Shown piece after piece: positions 17,632-25,375 of a stretch of DNA of 64,000 nucleotides. The notes below the pieces were generated by a model. That model was not told where the DNA came from. It saw only the letters and a program-made list of their open reading frames with translations, and did not search any database. This DNA is from an uncultured Kordia sp. GTDB lineage: Bacteria > Bacteroidota > Bacteroidia > Flavobacteriales > Flavobacteriaceae. Where the stretch lies: contig NZ_CANMEZ010000010.1 of the NCBI RefSeq assembly GCF_947496985.1, forward strand, positions 106,716-170,715, written 5' to 3'. How positions within the stretch are numbered: the first letter of the stretch is position 1; each line of letters starts with the position of its first letter. Position numbers and translations under genes: made by a program.

Positions 17632-19050
17632 CTACTTTTTTAACTGATCTCTTAAATCTGTGTTGTATACGTTTGAAAACGCATCCAGAATTCTTCCACT
17701 CTGATCTGTAATAATCAATTTATTAATACTGATTAAAGCAAAATCTCTTGAAAGGCTTTCTTCATTCACAACTCGATATTGCTGGCTTACAGGAAATTCA
17801 AGTTCTCGTAAAGCGCGTTTCCAACGTTTATGATCGGTGTCTAAACTGATTCCGACAATATTTAGCTCTGGAAAATCTTCAGCCAATACTTTAATTTTAC
17901 GAGTAACCAGCTTTTTATGTCCAGTTTGTCTAGAAGTCCAAAAATAGAAAACAGTCTTTCCTTTTTTAGAATTTAAAGTATTTACAGGAATCTTATTATA
18001 TTTTGTGTCTTGTACATGAATTTTATCAGAAAAGAAACTTCCTTTTTGCAAATCCTTAATTCCTTTATGCAAGTTTGATATTTCTTTTTTAGACTCTGAA
18101 TTATGCGATATTACTTGAAACATTTTAAAGAAATCATTGTTCTTATCAATGTCAGTATGATTATTTCTAAAATAAGAATAGGCGGTATAACGTAACAGTT
18201 TATCACGTACATTTGGTAACGTAACTAAACTGTCAATCATTTTCAATTTATTTTTATTGTAAATAAGAGAAGTATTTATTTTAGAATTTTCTTTTAATGA
18301 CTTCTTAATACATTCACTATACGATTCATTATTAATATACTGCATTGCATATCGAATATATGGAACGTAATAATTTAATGTAGAATCATTCAAATTGACG
18401 TTTTTTCTATAATTAAAAAAATCTTTCGGTATTATAATAGAATCATTGACGCGTTCATTAATTGTGTTTTCATACGTTTCTTTGCAACGATACTTTGTAT
18501 AGGTGACTACATTATTAATGAAATCTTTAAAATCTGCTGAAATTGTAGGGTTTTGAGAGAAAAACTCTTTTGTTCGTTGTATTCTATCTTTATAAACAGA
18601 ATCAATACGCTTTTCAAAAGAAGCCGGATCTAATTTACAATCTTTATATAAGTTGTTGTCTCTATATTGTTGTTGAACTAAATATAAATCAGTGTAAAAA
18701 TTATTTTTCTCAGCACCTTTTCCTGTATAAAACAAAGATTCATCAAACGCTAATGTATTCAAACGCAATAAAATACTATCGCCTTTTTCTATGTTAATGT
18801 ATTGATGTTCAGGGTTGTGGTAGAATTTGTATAAGCCATTTTCATGATCTTTAAGTTTAACCAAAAAACGATTGTCCTCATCGAGTTTTAAAGAATCGAC
18901 AAGTTTATCTTTATGATACAACAACACATATTCGTCACTAGGATTGATAATTTCACCACCAAAATAGGCAACATTTTTATTGCTTTCTTTCTTAGGTTTA
19001 CTACAACCAAAGCAGACTAGAATAAGTAATAAAGGGGTAATGTATTTCAT
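17632..19050 (-). CDS. Thioredoxin-fold lipoprotein lacking CxxC (TlpA-like)
   Basis: A 472-residue lipoprotein (signal MKYITPLLLILVCFGCS, lipidated Cys16). An N-terminal DUF4369-like beta domain covers about 25-115 (GGEIINPSDEYVLLYHKDKL, FYHNPEHQYINIEKGDSILL), followed by a helical middle. The C-terminal thioredoxin fold from about 345 has the strand GKTVFYFWTSRQTGHKK where TlpA/ResA proteins have WCxxC. Both cysteines are missing, so it cannot act as a dithiol oxidoreductase. It may be a binding or structural protein of the outer membrane or periplasm. A -7-like TAGATTTG lies on the minus strand at 19081-19088. Confidence 0.75.
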   Translation of the reverse strand: MKYITPLLLILVCFGCSKPKKESNKNVAYFGGEIINPSDEYVLLYHKDKLVDSLKLDEDNRFLVKLKDHENGLYKFYHNPEHQYINIEKGDSILLRLNTLAFDESLFYTGKGAEKNNFYTDLYLVQQQYRDNNLYKDCKLDPASFEKRIDSVYKDRIQRTKEFFSQNPTISADFKDFINNVVTYTKYRCKETYENTINERVNDSIIIPKDFFNYRKNVNLNDSTLNYYVPYIRYAMQYINNESYSECIKKSLKENSKINTSLIYNKNKLKMIDSLVTLPNVRDKLLRYTAYSYFRNNHTDIDKNNDFFKMFQVISHNSESKKEISNLHKGIKDLQKGSFFSDKIHVQDTKYNKIPVNTLNSKKGKTVFYFWTSRQTGHKKLVTRKIKVLAEDFPELNIVGISLDTDHKRWKRALRELEFPVSQQYRVVNEESLSRDFALISINKLIITDQSGRILDAFSNVYNTDLRDQLKK

Positions 19051-19178
19051 AGTAATTTAGTCAACTTTTTCAAGTTTTAACAAATCTAACCAACACAAAT
19101 ACAATATGCTGTTAACAGGCTGTTAAAAATCTATGTTAAAACGTTAAGACAAACCATGATAATATTCAATGTAATTGT

Positions 19179-19186
19179 TACTTTTG
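19179..19186 (+). promoter_or_regulatory. -7 element of the ABC-F gene
   Basis: TACTTTTG matches the TAnnTTTG consensus 34 bases before the start codon. No clear TTG lies at the -33 position, so only half the promoter is supported. Confidence 0.45.
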
Positions 19187-19220
19187 CGCAATATATAAAA
19201 AGTTTAAAAAATAATAAAGA

Positions 19221-20846
19221 ATGTTATCTGTATCTAACTTATCCGTACAATTTGGGAAACGCGTTTTATTTGATGAAGTAAATACATCGTTTAATCAAGG
19301 AAATTGCTATGGTGTTATCGGAGCCAATGGCGCTGGTAAATCTACGTTTCTAAAAATTTTATCAGGAAAGATGGACCCAACTTCGGGACATGTACATCTC
19401 GAACCTGGAAAGCGAATGTCTGTTTTAGAACAAGATCACTTCGCATATGATGAATTTCCTGTATTGGAAACTGTAATTATGGGAAACAAACCATTATTTG
19501 CTATCAAAAAGGAAATGGATGATATCTATGCAAAAGTAGATTTTTCAGATAAAGATGGAGAACGCGTAGGAGAGCTGCAAGTGGAATTTGAAGAAATGAA
19601 TGGTTGGAATGCCGATTCTGATGCTGCCGCTTTATTATCAAACTTAGGAATTGCAGAAGCAAATCATTATTCATTAATGAGTGAGTTAGATGGTAAACAA
19701 AAAGTACGTGTATTATTAGCACAAGCACTTTTTGGAAATCCTGATGTACTAATCATGGATGAGCCAACAAACGACTTGGATTTTGAAACAATCTCTTGGT
19801 TGGAACACTTTTTAGCAAACTATGATAACTGTGTAATTGTGGTTTCGCATGATAGACACTTTTTAGATGCAGTGTGTACACATATTTCAGATATCGATTT
19901 CTCCAAAATAAACCACTATAGTGGAAACTACACATTTTGGTACGAAAGTAGCCAGTTAGCAGCAAGACAACGTGCACAACAAAATAAAAAGGCAGAAGAC
20001 AAAGCAAAAGAATTACAAGAATTTATTCAGCGTTTTAGCGCCAATGTTGCAAAATCGAAGCAAGCAACTTCTCGTAAAAAAATGTTGGAACGTTTAAAAG
20101 TAGAAGACATCAAACCATCAAGCCGTCGTTATCCTGCAATTATATTTGACAGAGAACGAGAAGCTGGAGATCAAATATTAAATGTAGAAGGCTTAGCGGC
20201 AAGTGCAGATGGAGAAGTATTATTCAAAAATGTAGATATTAATCTTGCAAAAGGAGATAAAGTAGCGGTAATTTCTAAAAACTCTCGTGCTACAAGTGCT
20301 TTTTACCAAATCATTAATGGAAATGCAGAGGCTGAAGCAGGAGAATATAAATGGGGAGTTACAACTTCTCAAGCGTATTTACCAGTTGATAACTCTGAAT
20401 TTTTTGATAATGATATGACTCTAGTTGATTGGTTACGTCAATGGTCTAAAACGGAAGAAGAACGCGAAGAAGTATTCGTTCGTGGATTCTTAGGGAAGAT
20501 GATTTTCAGTGGAGAAGAAGCTTTAAAAACAGCGCGTGTACTATCGGGAGGAGAAAAAGTACGTTGTATGTTATCTCGTATGATGATGATTAGAGCAAAC
20601 GTATTAATGTTAGATGAACCAACAAACCACTTAGATTTAGAAAGTATTACTGCGTTTAACAACTCATTAAAAAACTTCAAAGGAACTGTATTGTTTACAA
20701 CGCATGATCATGAGTTTGCACAAACAGTTGCTAACAGAATCATTGAATTGACACCAACAGGTGTTATTGATCGTTATTTAACGTTTGATGATTATATGGG
20801 AGATAAAAAGATAAAAGAGCAACGTGATAAAATGTATAACGTTTAA
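19221..20846 (+). CDS. ABC-F ATPase with asymmetric nucleotide sites
   Basis: A 541-residue soluble protein with two ABC domains and no membrane segment, as in ribosome-associated ABC-F proteins (YbiT/Uup type). Domain 1 has Walker A GANGAGKST (34-42), a degenerate signature (SELDGKQKVR) and DEPTNDLD. Domain 2 has a degenerate Walker A (ISKNSRATSAF) but intact LSGGEKVR and DEPTNHLD. In the head-to-tail dimer this leaves one full site (Walker A1 with signature 2) and one dead site. ABC-F proteins act on translating ribosomes. The linker (about 238-310) is basic and helical. The gene ends 14 bases from a convergent gene. Confidence 0.9.
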   Translation: MLSVSNLSVQFGKRVLFDEVNTSFNQGNCYGVIGANGAGKSTFLKILSGKMDPTSGHVHLEPGKRMSVLEQDHFAYDEFPVLETVIMGNKPLFAIKKEMDDIYAKVDFSDKDGERVGELQVEFEEMNGWNADSDAAALLSNLGIAEANHYSLMSELDGKQKVRVLLAQALFGNPDVLIMDEPTNDLDFETISWLEHFLANYDNCVIVVSHDRHFLDAVCTHISDIDFSKINHYSGNYTFWYESSQLAARQRAQQNKKAEDKAKELQEFIQRFSANVAKSKQATSRKKMLERLKVEDIKPSSRRYPAIIFDREREAGDQILNVEGLAASADGEVLFKNVDINLAKGDKVAVISKNSRATSAFYQIINGNAEAEAGEYKWGVTTSQAYLPVDNSEFFDNDMTLVDWLRQWSKTEEEREEVFVRGFLGKMIFSGEEALKTARVLSGGEKVRCMLSRMMMIRANVLMLDEPTNHLDLESITAFNNSLKNFKGTVLFTTHDHEFAQTVANRIIELTPTGVIDRYLTFDDYMGDKKIKEQRDKMYNV

Positions 20847-20860
20847 AGAATATTGAATTT

Positions 20861-21499
20861 TTAAATATCAATAATTTTTTTTTCAATAGCTAACTTTATA
20901 AGTTCGGCAGAAGTTTTAACATTAAGCTTATGCATAATGTTTCTTCGATGCGTTTTTACAGTATGTTTGCTTATGAATAAGGTTTCGGCGATGGCATTAC
21001 TATTCATGCCATCTGCCAAACATTTAACGACTTCTTTTTCACGACTAGATAACTCGTCAACAATAGTATTTGCTTTATTTCGTCCTCTAAAATAATCAAA
21101 CACTTGATCGTTTATTTTGGTATGAAAATAGTTTTTTCTTTCACTAGTAGCTTTTATAGCTTCTATGAGTTCTGGTTTGGATGCATCTTTAATAATATAA
21201 CCCTGCGCGCCGCTTTTTAAGGAATCTCTGATTTTTTGGATTGATAAATGCATTGTAAGCATTAATATTGGTATGTCAATCTCTTTTTCCTTTAACAAAT
21301 GCATTGTTTCTATACCATCAATAACTGGCATATCTATATCCATTAAAATGACATCAACTTCTGTTTCTTCTAAAATAGAAGGAGCAATATTTCCATTTTG
21401 CGTATGTGCAACAACTTTAATACCGTCTTCAGGTTTGAATAAAGATGCTACACCTTCTGCAAATAAATAATGATCATCTATTATTAACACCTTTATCAT
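20861..21499 (-). CDS. LuxR/NarL-type response regulator
   Basis: A 212-residue regulator with a receiver domain (D9-D10 pair, phosphoacceptor D54 in ILMDIDMP, lysine in YIIKDASKPE) and a LuxR helix-turn-helix at about 146-208 (LSSREKEVVKCLADGMNSNA and HTVKTHRRNIMHKL). It starts 2 bases after the stop of the TPR histidine kinase, its obvious partner. It is the last gene of a three-gene operon (hypothetical protein, kinase, regulator). The targets are unknown. Confidence 0.9.
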   Translation of the reverse strand: MIKVLIIDDHYLFAEGVASLFKPEDGIKVVAHTQNGNIAPSILEETEVDVILMDIDMPVIDGIETMHLLKEKEIDIPILMLTMHLSIQKIRDSLKSGAQGYIIKDASKPELIEAIKATSERKNYFHTKINDQVFDYFRGRNKANTIVDELSSREKEVVKCLADGMNSNAIAETLFISKHTVKTHRRNIMHKLNVKTSAELIKLAIEKKIIDI

Positions 21500-21501
21500 A
21501 A

Positions 21502-23337
21502 TTATATCAAATTTGTTTTAATTGTAACGGGTAAATCTATGTTCACGGTTGTACCACTAATTGAATTACTATCAAATGAAATAACTCCATTATGTTGTGC
21601 AACAATTTCTTTAATGCTTTTTAAACCCATTCCGTCAAACTCTTTATTTGTATCAAATCCTTTTCCATTATCATTCACTAAAATATTGATAAGGTTTTCA
21701 TCACTAAAAAAAGTAAGCGAGATGGACAATTTAGTAGACTTTGCATGTTTGAGCACATTACTAACGAGTTCTTGTACAATTCTATAAATTATAATTTCGT
21801 TTTCAAAATCAATAAGTCCATCATCTATAGAAGCTGAAAATTCAACATTCAATTCTCTAGATTGCTCTAAATGAATCGTTAACTCTCTTAAAGCATGAAT
21901 AAGTCCAAAATCTTCAGAAATACCTAAATGCAAAGAATGTGACATATTTCTAATATCTGTACAAGCTTTATCTACTAATTCTGTAAGTGTATTATAGTTG
22001 GGAATAGCATGTTCTTCTATTCTGCTTACATTTACTTTTATTGTCGCTAATAAACTTCCAAAATGATTGTGTAACTCTTTTGCTAAACGTTTTTTTTCAT
22101 TGTCTTTCCCCTGAATCATTGATTGTAAAACTCTCGTTTCGTGAGATTTAAGTAAGTTTTTAATCTTATCATTATGTTCTTTCTTTTGATGAGAAGCAAT
22201 AAGCTTAGTCGTTTTAAATCGTTGTCTAAAATACAGAAGAATTGTGATTGATAAGACTAATAATATAAAAGCAATTATAATGTAATAGGTATTTAGTTTT
22301 TCTCGTTTTTCAAGTAAATCTATTTCTTTCTCTCTTAAGTTGACTTCAAAATTGGTACGTATATCGGCTATCTTTTTTGTCTGTTCTTTGTTTTGTACAC
22401 TGTCTTTATATACAATATACTGTGCCTGATACTTCAATGCTTTTTGGTAATCTTCTTTCTTGGTGTATAATTTTGAAAGTAATAATGAGGCATCTCTTAT
22501 TTGTTCTTTTAAACCAACATTTTCAGACATTTCTAAAGACTTTTGTGTGTGAAATATGGTTTCTTTAATCTTATTTTGCTCTAAATAAATATTTCCCAAT
22601 TGATTGTGATAATCAGCCATTCCAAACTGATCTCCAAGAGGTTTAAGCATATCAATTGCTTTGAATAAATCTTCTTCAGCTTTTGAATAATCTCCTTTCT
22701 TCCAATAAATTAAAGCTCTGTTGCCAATTGTATATGCTTTCCCTATTGACATGTTTATTTCATCAAAAATGGGTTCTGCTTCATTATACAATTTTAAAGC
22801 AGTATCCAATTTACCTACTGAATAATAATTAAAACCAGTATTTAATAAAGCAATACAAAGACGTTTGTTAATTTTTTGTTTTCTAAAAATATCAATTGCC
22901 TTTGTCTGATAAATCAAAGAATTACTAAAATCATCATTAGCGATATACGTATTTGAGATTTCACTATACGCCTCAGCTTCAAAAATGGGATATTTGTTAT
23001 CACTTGCTAATGCAGCACTCTTAAAAAGGTTTTTTAAAGAATTTTCTAAATTTCCTTTAAGTCGATACGCAACACCTTTAGCATTATAGACTTTTATTGC
23101 ATAATAAATTGGTCTGTACTGTTTAGATCTTTTTAATAATACATCTGAATATTCCAGCATTTCTTCAGGAGAAGAGGACTTTATAACAATTTGAGATAAT
23201 AAATCAGTGGCAACTGAATCTGAAAGCATTTCTTTTTCCTTGAATATGCGTTTTAAACTATCTGCCTTCTTTTGATTTTGTCCACACAAATTGAAGCATA
23301 TAAGTAAAAAGAAAAATGATATGGTTTTTAAAGTCAT
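21502..23337 (-). CDS. Periplasmic TPR sensor histidine kinase, HisKA_3 type
   Basis: A 611-residue protein. A signal peptide (MTLKTISFFFLLICFNLCGQ) is followed by about six TPR units (about 60-330), a coiled coil, one membrane helix at about 352-370 (YYIIIAFILLVLSITILLYF) and a cytoplasmic kinase. The phosphoacceptor motif is ELHNHFGSLLATIK with H423; the usual Asp after the His is Asn. The ATPase has N-box (IVQELVSNVLKHAK), G1 (NDNGKGFD) and G2 (GMGLKSI). The TPR part probably senses a periplasmic protein or peptide. The response regulator follows after 2 bases; a hypothetical gene precedes it by 20 bases. Confidence 0.9.
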   Translation of the reverse strand: MTLKTISFFFLLICFNLCGQNQKKADSLKRIFKEKEMLSDSVATDLLSQIVIKSSSPEEMLEYSDVLLKRSKQYRPIYYAIKVYNAKGVAYRLKGNLENSLKNLFKSAALASDNKYPIFEAEAYSEISNTYIANDDFSNSLIYQTKAIDIFRKQKINKRLCIALLNTGFNYYSVGKLDTALKLYNEAEPIFDEINMSIGKAYTIGNRALIYWKKGDYSKAEEDLFKAIDMLKPLGDQFGMADYHNQLGNIYLEQNKIKETIFHTQKSLEMSENVGLKEQIRDASLLLSKLYTKKEDYQKALKYQAQYIVYKDSVQNKEQTKKIADIRTNFEVNLREKEIDLLEKREKLNTYYIIIAFILLVLSITILLYFRQRFKTTKLIASHQKKEHNDKIKNLLKSHETRVLQSMIQGKDNEKKRLAKELHNHFGSLLATIKVNVSRIEEHAIPNYNTLTELVDKACTDIRNMSHSLHLGISEDFGLIHALRELTIHLEQSRELNVEFSASIDDGLIDFENEIIIYRIVQELVSNVLKHAKSTKLSISLTFFSDENLINILVNDNGKGFDTNKEFDGMGLKSIKEIVAQHNGVISFDSNSISGTTVNIDLPVTIKTNLI

Positions 23338-23357
23338 TATATAGTATTCATAAAATC

Positions 23358-23867
23358 TTAGTCTTGAACAACTCGAAGTACAGGATCTACAGTAAAGTCA
23401 AATGTTTTTGTAATTCCATTAGTATTTAAATACTCTAGTGTTATATCTAAAGAGAATGATAATGGTTTAGGAATTTCTTTTGGATCTACATCTATATAAA
23501 AACTAACTGGTTCATTTTCCTTTCCTAATTCGGGAACAGGTGTAAGGTTTTTGTTTTCACAAACGAAATCTTTAAAATGTAATTTATGACGAACAAAAAG
23601 GAACAATGGTAATATGGTAAAGTAAACTCTTTCATTTGAATGCACATCAATAGCAAACTGTTTGATTGGATCACCTAACGACATGGATCCTTGAGAAAAT
23701 ATAAGAGTACTGCTTAGTACTTCTTCTTTGAAATCAATAAGTGCTTTTGACTTTAACTTGGCTCTCTTTTTTTTCTTGGTACTATTCAGAAATTCTGTAA
23801 AAGTTGTGTAACTTTTAATAATGTTATCGGTATTTGCTTGAAGAAAAATATGTTTAGATACTTTCAT
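23358..23867 (-). CDS. Hypothetical protein at the head of a two-component operon
   Basis: A 169-residue protein without signal peptide or membrane helix, starting MKVSKHIFLQANTDNIIKSY. The C-terminal two thirds are beta-rich with regular strands ending FDFTVDPVLRVVQD. No family is recognised. It lies 20 bases upstream of the TPR histidine kinase on the same strand and may be regulated with it. A TAGCGCTA palindrome, also seen upstream of two other small signal-less genes here, lies about 75 bases before its start (near 23940). Confidence 0.6.
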   Translation of the reverse strand: MKVSKHIFLQANTDNIIKSYTTFTEFLNSTKKKKRAKLKSKALIDFKEEVLSSTLIFSQGSMSLGDPIKQFAIDVHSNERVYFTILPLFLFVRHKLHFKDFVCENKNLTPVPELGKENEPVSFYIDVDPKEIPKPLSFSLDITLEYLNTNGITKTFDFTVDPVLRVVQD

Positions 23868-24001
23868 GTGATATTAAGTTTAATTGTAAATATATTGAAA
23901 ATATAATAGTTAACTCATTGTACGATTTTTATCAAAAAATAGCGCTAACAAACATTGTAAAAACTAGCCTAATCCGAAGTAGTTTAATGTTTTTTAAAAG
24001 A

Positions 24002-24030
24002 AAGTTGCTCTTAAATTTAAAGAGCAACTT
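24002..24030 (-). terminator. Terminator of the LecB-like lectin gene
   Basis: AAGTTGCTCTT (24002-24012) pairs with AAGAGCAACTT (24020-24030). On the minus strand the stem is followed by a T-rich stretch, 34 bases past the lectin stop. Confidence 0.75.
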
Positions 24031-24063
24031 CTTTGGCTATAGTTTGGAGATAATAAGTACTTG

Positions 24064-24453
24064 TTATCCAACAAGTGCTACAGACATCTGCATAACAGTA
24101 TCATTATAATCATTATCTGAAGCATCTTCAGAAGATATTTTATATAATGAAATACCTTTTGCCATAAATTCTTCTGTTTGTTGAGATCTACTTGCTGGTT
24201 CTAATGTAGCTCCACCATCTTTTGAAAATTTAAAATCAAATTCAACTGATGCTGGTAATTGAATTTTCTGTGTATAAAATTCTTTCATTGGTTTACCTTC
24301 TCCTGATCCTGAGAATTCTTGAGAACTTGGTCCATCATTAGCATTAATAAATGCCGCTACATGTTGTTTATAAGTTGCATTTGTTAATCCTGTAATAGAA
24401 ACTAATGCATAACCACTTCCTTTAAGGTTTACTGTTTGTGAATTATTAGCCAT
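24064..24453 (-). CDS. LecB/PA-IIL-like calcium-dependent lectin
   Basis: A 129-residue protein without signal peptide. The C-terminus has SSEDASDNDYNDTV (108-120) and ends in Gly129. The Pseudomonas fucose-binding lectin PA-IIL has the near-identical loop SEDGTDNDYNDAV and also ends in a Gly whose carboxylate binds calcium. The ligands Glu109, Asp113, Asp115, Asn117, Asp118 and Gly129 are thus all present. The N-terminal beta-sandwich half is more divergent. I infer a small soluble sugar-binding protein of the fucose-binding lectin II family; sugar specificity cannot be told. It is monocistronic, with a terminator behind it and the shared leader element (24474-24512) in front. Confidence 0.75.
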   Translation of the reverse strand: MANNSQTVNLKGSGYALVSITGLTNATYKQHVAAFINANDGPSSQEFSGSGEGKPMKEFYTQKIQLPASVEFDFKFSKDGGATLEPASRSQQTEEFMAKGISLYKISSEDASDNDYNDTVMQMSVALVG

Positions 24454-24473
24454 ACTAAATTTATTTTATATTT

Positions 24474-24512
24474 CTTACTCTATTTAAAAATAGGCTTTTC
24501 AGATACCGCCTT
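24474..24512 (-). promoter_or_regulatory. Shared leader element, copy 1 (lectin gene)
   Basis: Read on the minus strand it contains AAGGCGGTATCTGAAAAGCC, then CTATTTTTAAATAG (a 6-bp stem) and AGTAAG, ending 20 bases before the lectin start. The same order of blocks precedes the genes at 33192-33719 and 36928-37170. AGGC at its 5' side can also pair with GCCT, which overlaps the first stem, so two exclusive folds are possible. Confidence 0.65.
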
Positions 24513-24742
24513 GTTGTAATTTAAGTGCACGTTATAAATTATGAACAGGACAAAATTGCAGTATTTTAGGAATCAAAACATCATACGAAAGAGGTGTTTT
24601 AATAATACCCCAAAAGAAGTATTGTATAATACGGGTTTTACGTAGTACGAATTGTAAAATGCATAATTTGAGGTGGTTAAGTTGGTGTGGTTATTACATA
24701 TATCTTAATTGAAATACTTAATAAAGTAAAATGTAATCAATT

Positions 24743-24778
24743 AAAAAGTCCCTTGAAATGATTTTCAAAGGACTTTTT
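24743..24778. terminator. Bidirectional terminator-like hairpin
   Basis: AAAAAGTCC (24743-24751) pairs with GGACTTTTT (24770-24778), with further inner pairing. It serves the minus-strand peptide gene ending at 24821. Confidence 0.8.
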
Positions 24779-24820
24779 GTATAAATGGATTGGTTGATAT
24801 TGTCTTTTCTGAATATATAC

Positions 24821-24973
24821 TTATGGAAGTCTACAAATTCCTTGATAACAAGCATACGGGAAATCACAAGGTCTGCGATGACTACAAAAACGTGGCGCGC
24901 CACCAATAATGTTTCGTTGTCCTTTTTTAGCGATATAGCTAAAACCATTAAGATTTGCGATTTTGTCTAACAT
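24821..24973 (-). CDS. Double-glycine leader peptide with four-cysteine cationic core
   Basis: A 50-residue frame starts with ATG at 24973 and stops at 24821. The leader MLDKIANLNGFSYIA..IIGG (1-25) has the double-glycine end used by C39-peptidase ABC exporters. The predicted core of 25 residues, APRFCSHRRPC..ACYQGICRLP, has cysteines at 30, 36, 42 and 47, four Arg plus His, and could form two disulfides. A terminator follows 43 bases later. This fits a secreted bacteriocin-like or signalling peptide. No exporter, peptidase or modifying enzyme is nearby. Overlapping longer frames on either strand look non-coding by comparison. Confidence 0.6.
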   Translation of the reverse strand: MLDKIANLNGFSYIAKKGQRNIIGGAPRFCSHRRPCDFPYACYQGICRLP

Positions 24974-25303
24974 AATTTTTATGTATTAAGATTTTTAAAA
25001 ATACAAAAAAATTATTAATAGCTAATTACGGTTTTACCGTACTATTTATTTTTAGTTTTTAATGCTTGATTTTGAAGTGTTTTGCCTTTAACAATATGAG
25101 TTGGATAAGTGTTTTGAATACAAAAACCTATTTGTATTTCTGTAATTTTAGTAATCCTGCGTTTGCGTATAGAATTTTATATCGAATATAGAGCTGTTCG
25201 TTTTCTAAAAATCAAAGCAATCTGTCACTTAATCATTAAAAATGTTACTTCAAATGGTTTTTCTAGAAAATTGTATTGAGAAGTACTTTGAAAACAGTAA
25301 AAT
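24974..25303. other. Gene-free stretch between peptide gene and pheT terminator
   Basis: It holds the upstream region of the peptide gene, with a small inverted repeat ACGGTAAAACCGT on the minus strand near 25030, and otherwise AT-rich sequence. No gene, tRNA or promoter with both boxes was found. Confidence 0.4.
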
Positions 25304-25341
25304 AAAAAAACGCTTTCTACCGTAGTAAAAAGCGTTTTTTT
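25304..25341 (-). terminator. Terminator of pheT
   Basis: AAAAAAACGCTTT and AAAGCGTTTTTTT form a 13-bp stem. It lies about 35 bases past the pheT stop on the minus strand. Confidence 0.85.
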
Positions 25342-25375
25342 GTGTTGTTGTGTTACGCAGAGCATAGTCGAAGCG

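Noticed and set aside
24718..24948. 76-residue minus-strand frame
   Set aside because: It overlaps the double-glycine peptide gene in another frame and runs through its terminator; composition is not protein-like.
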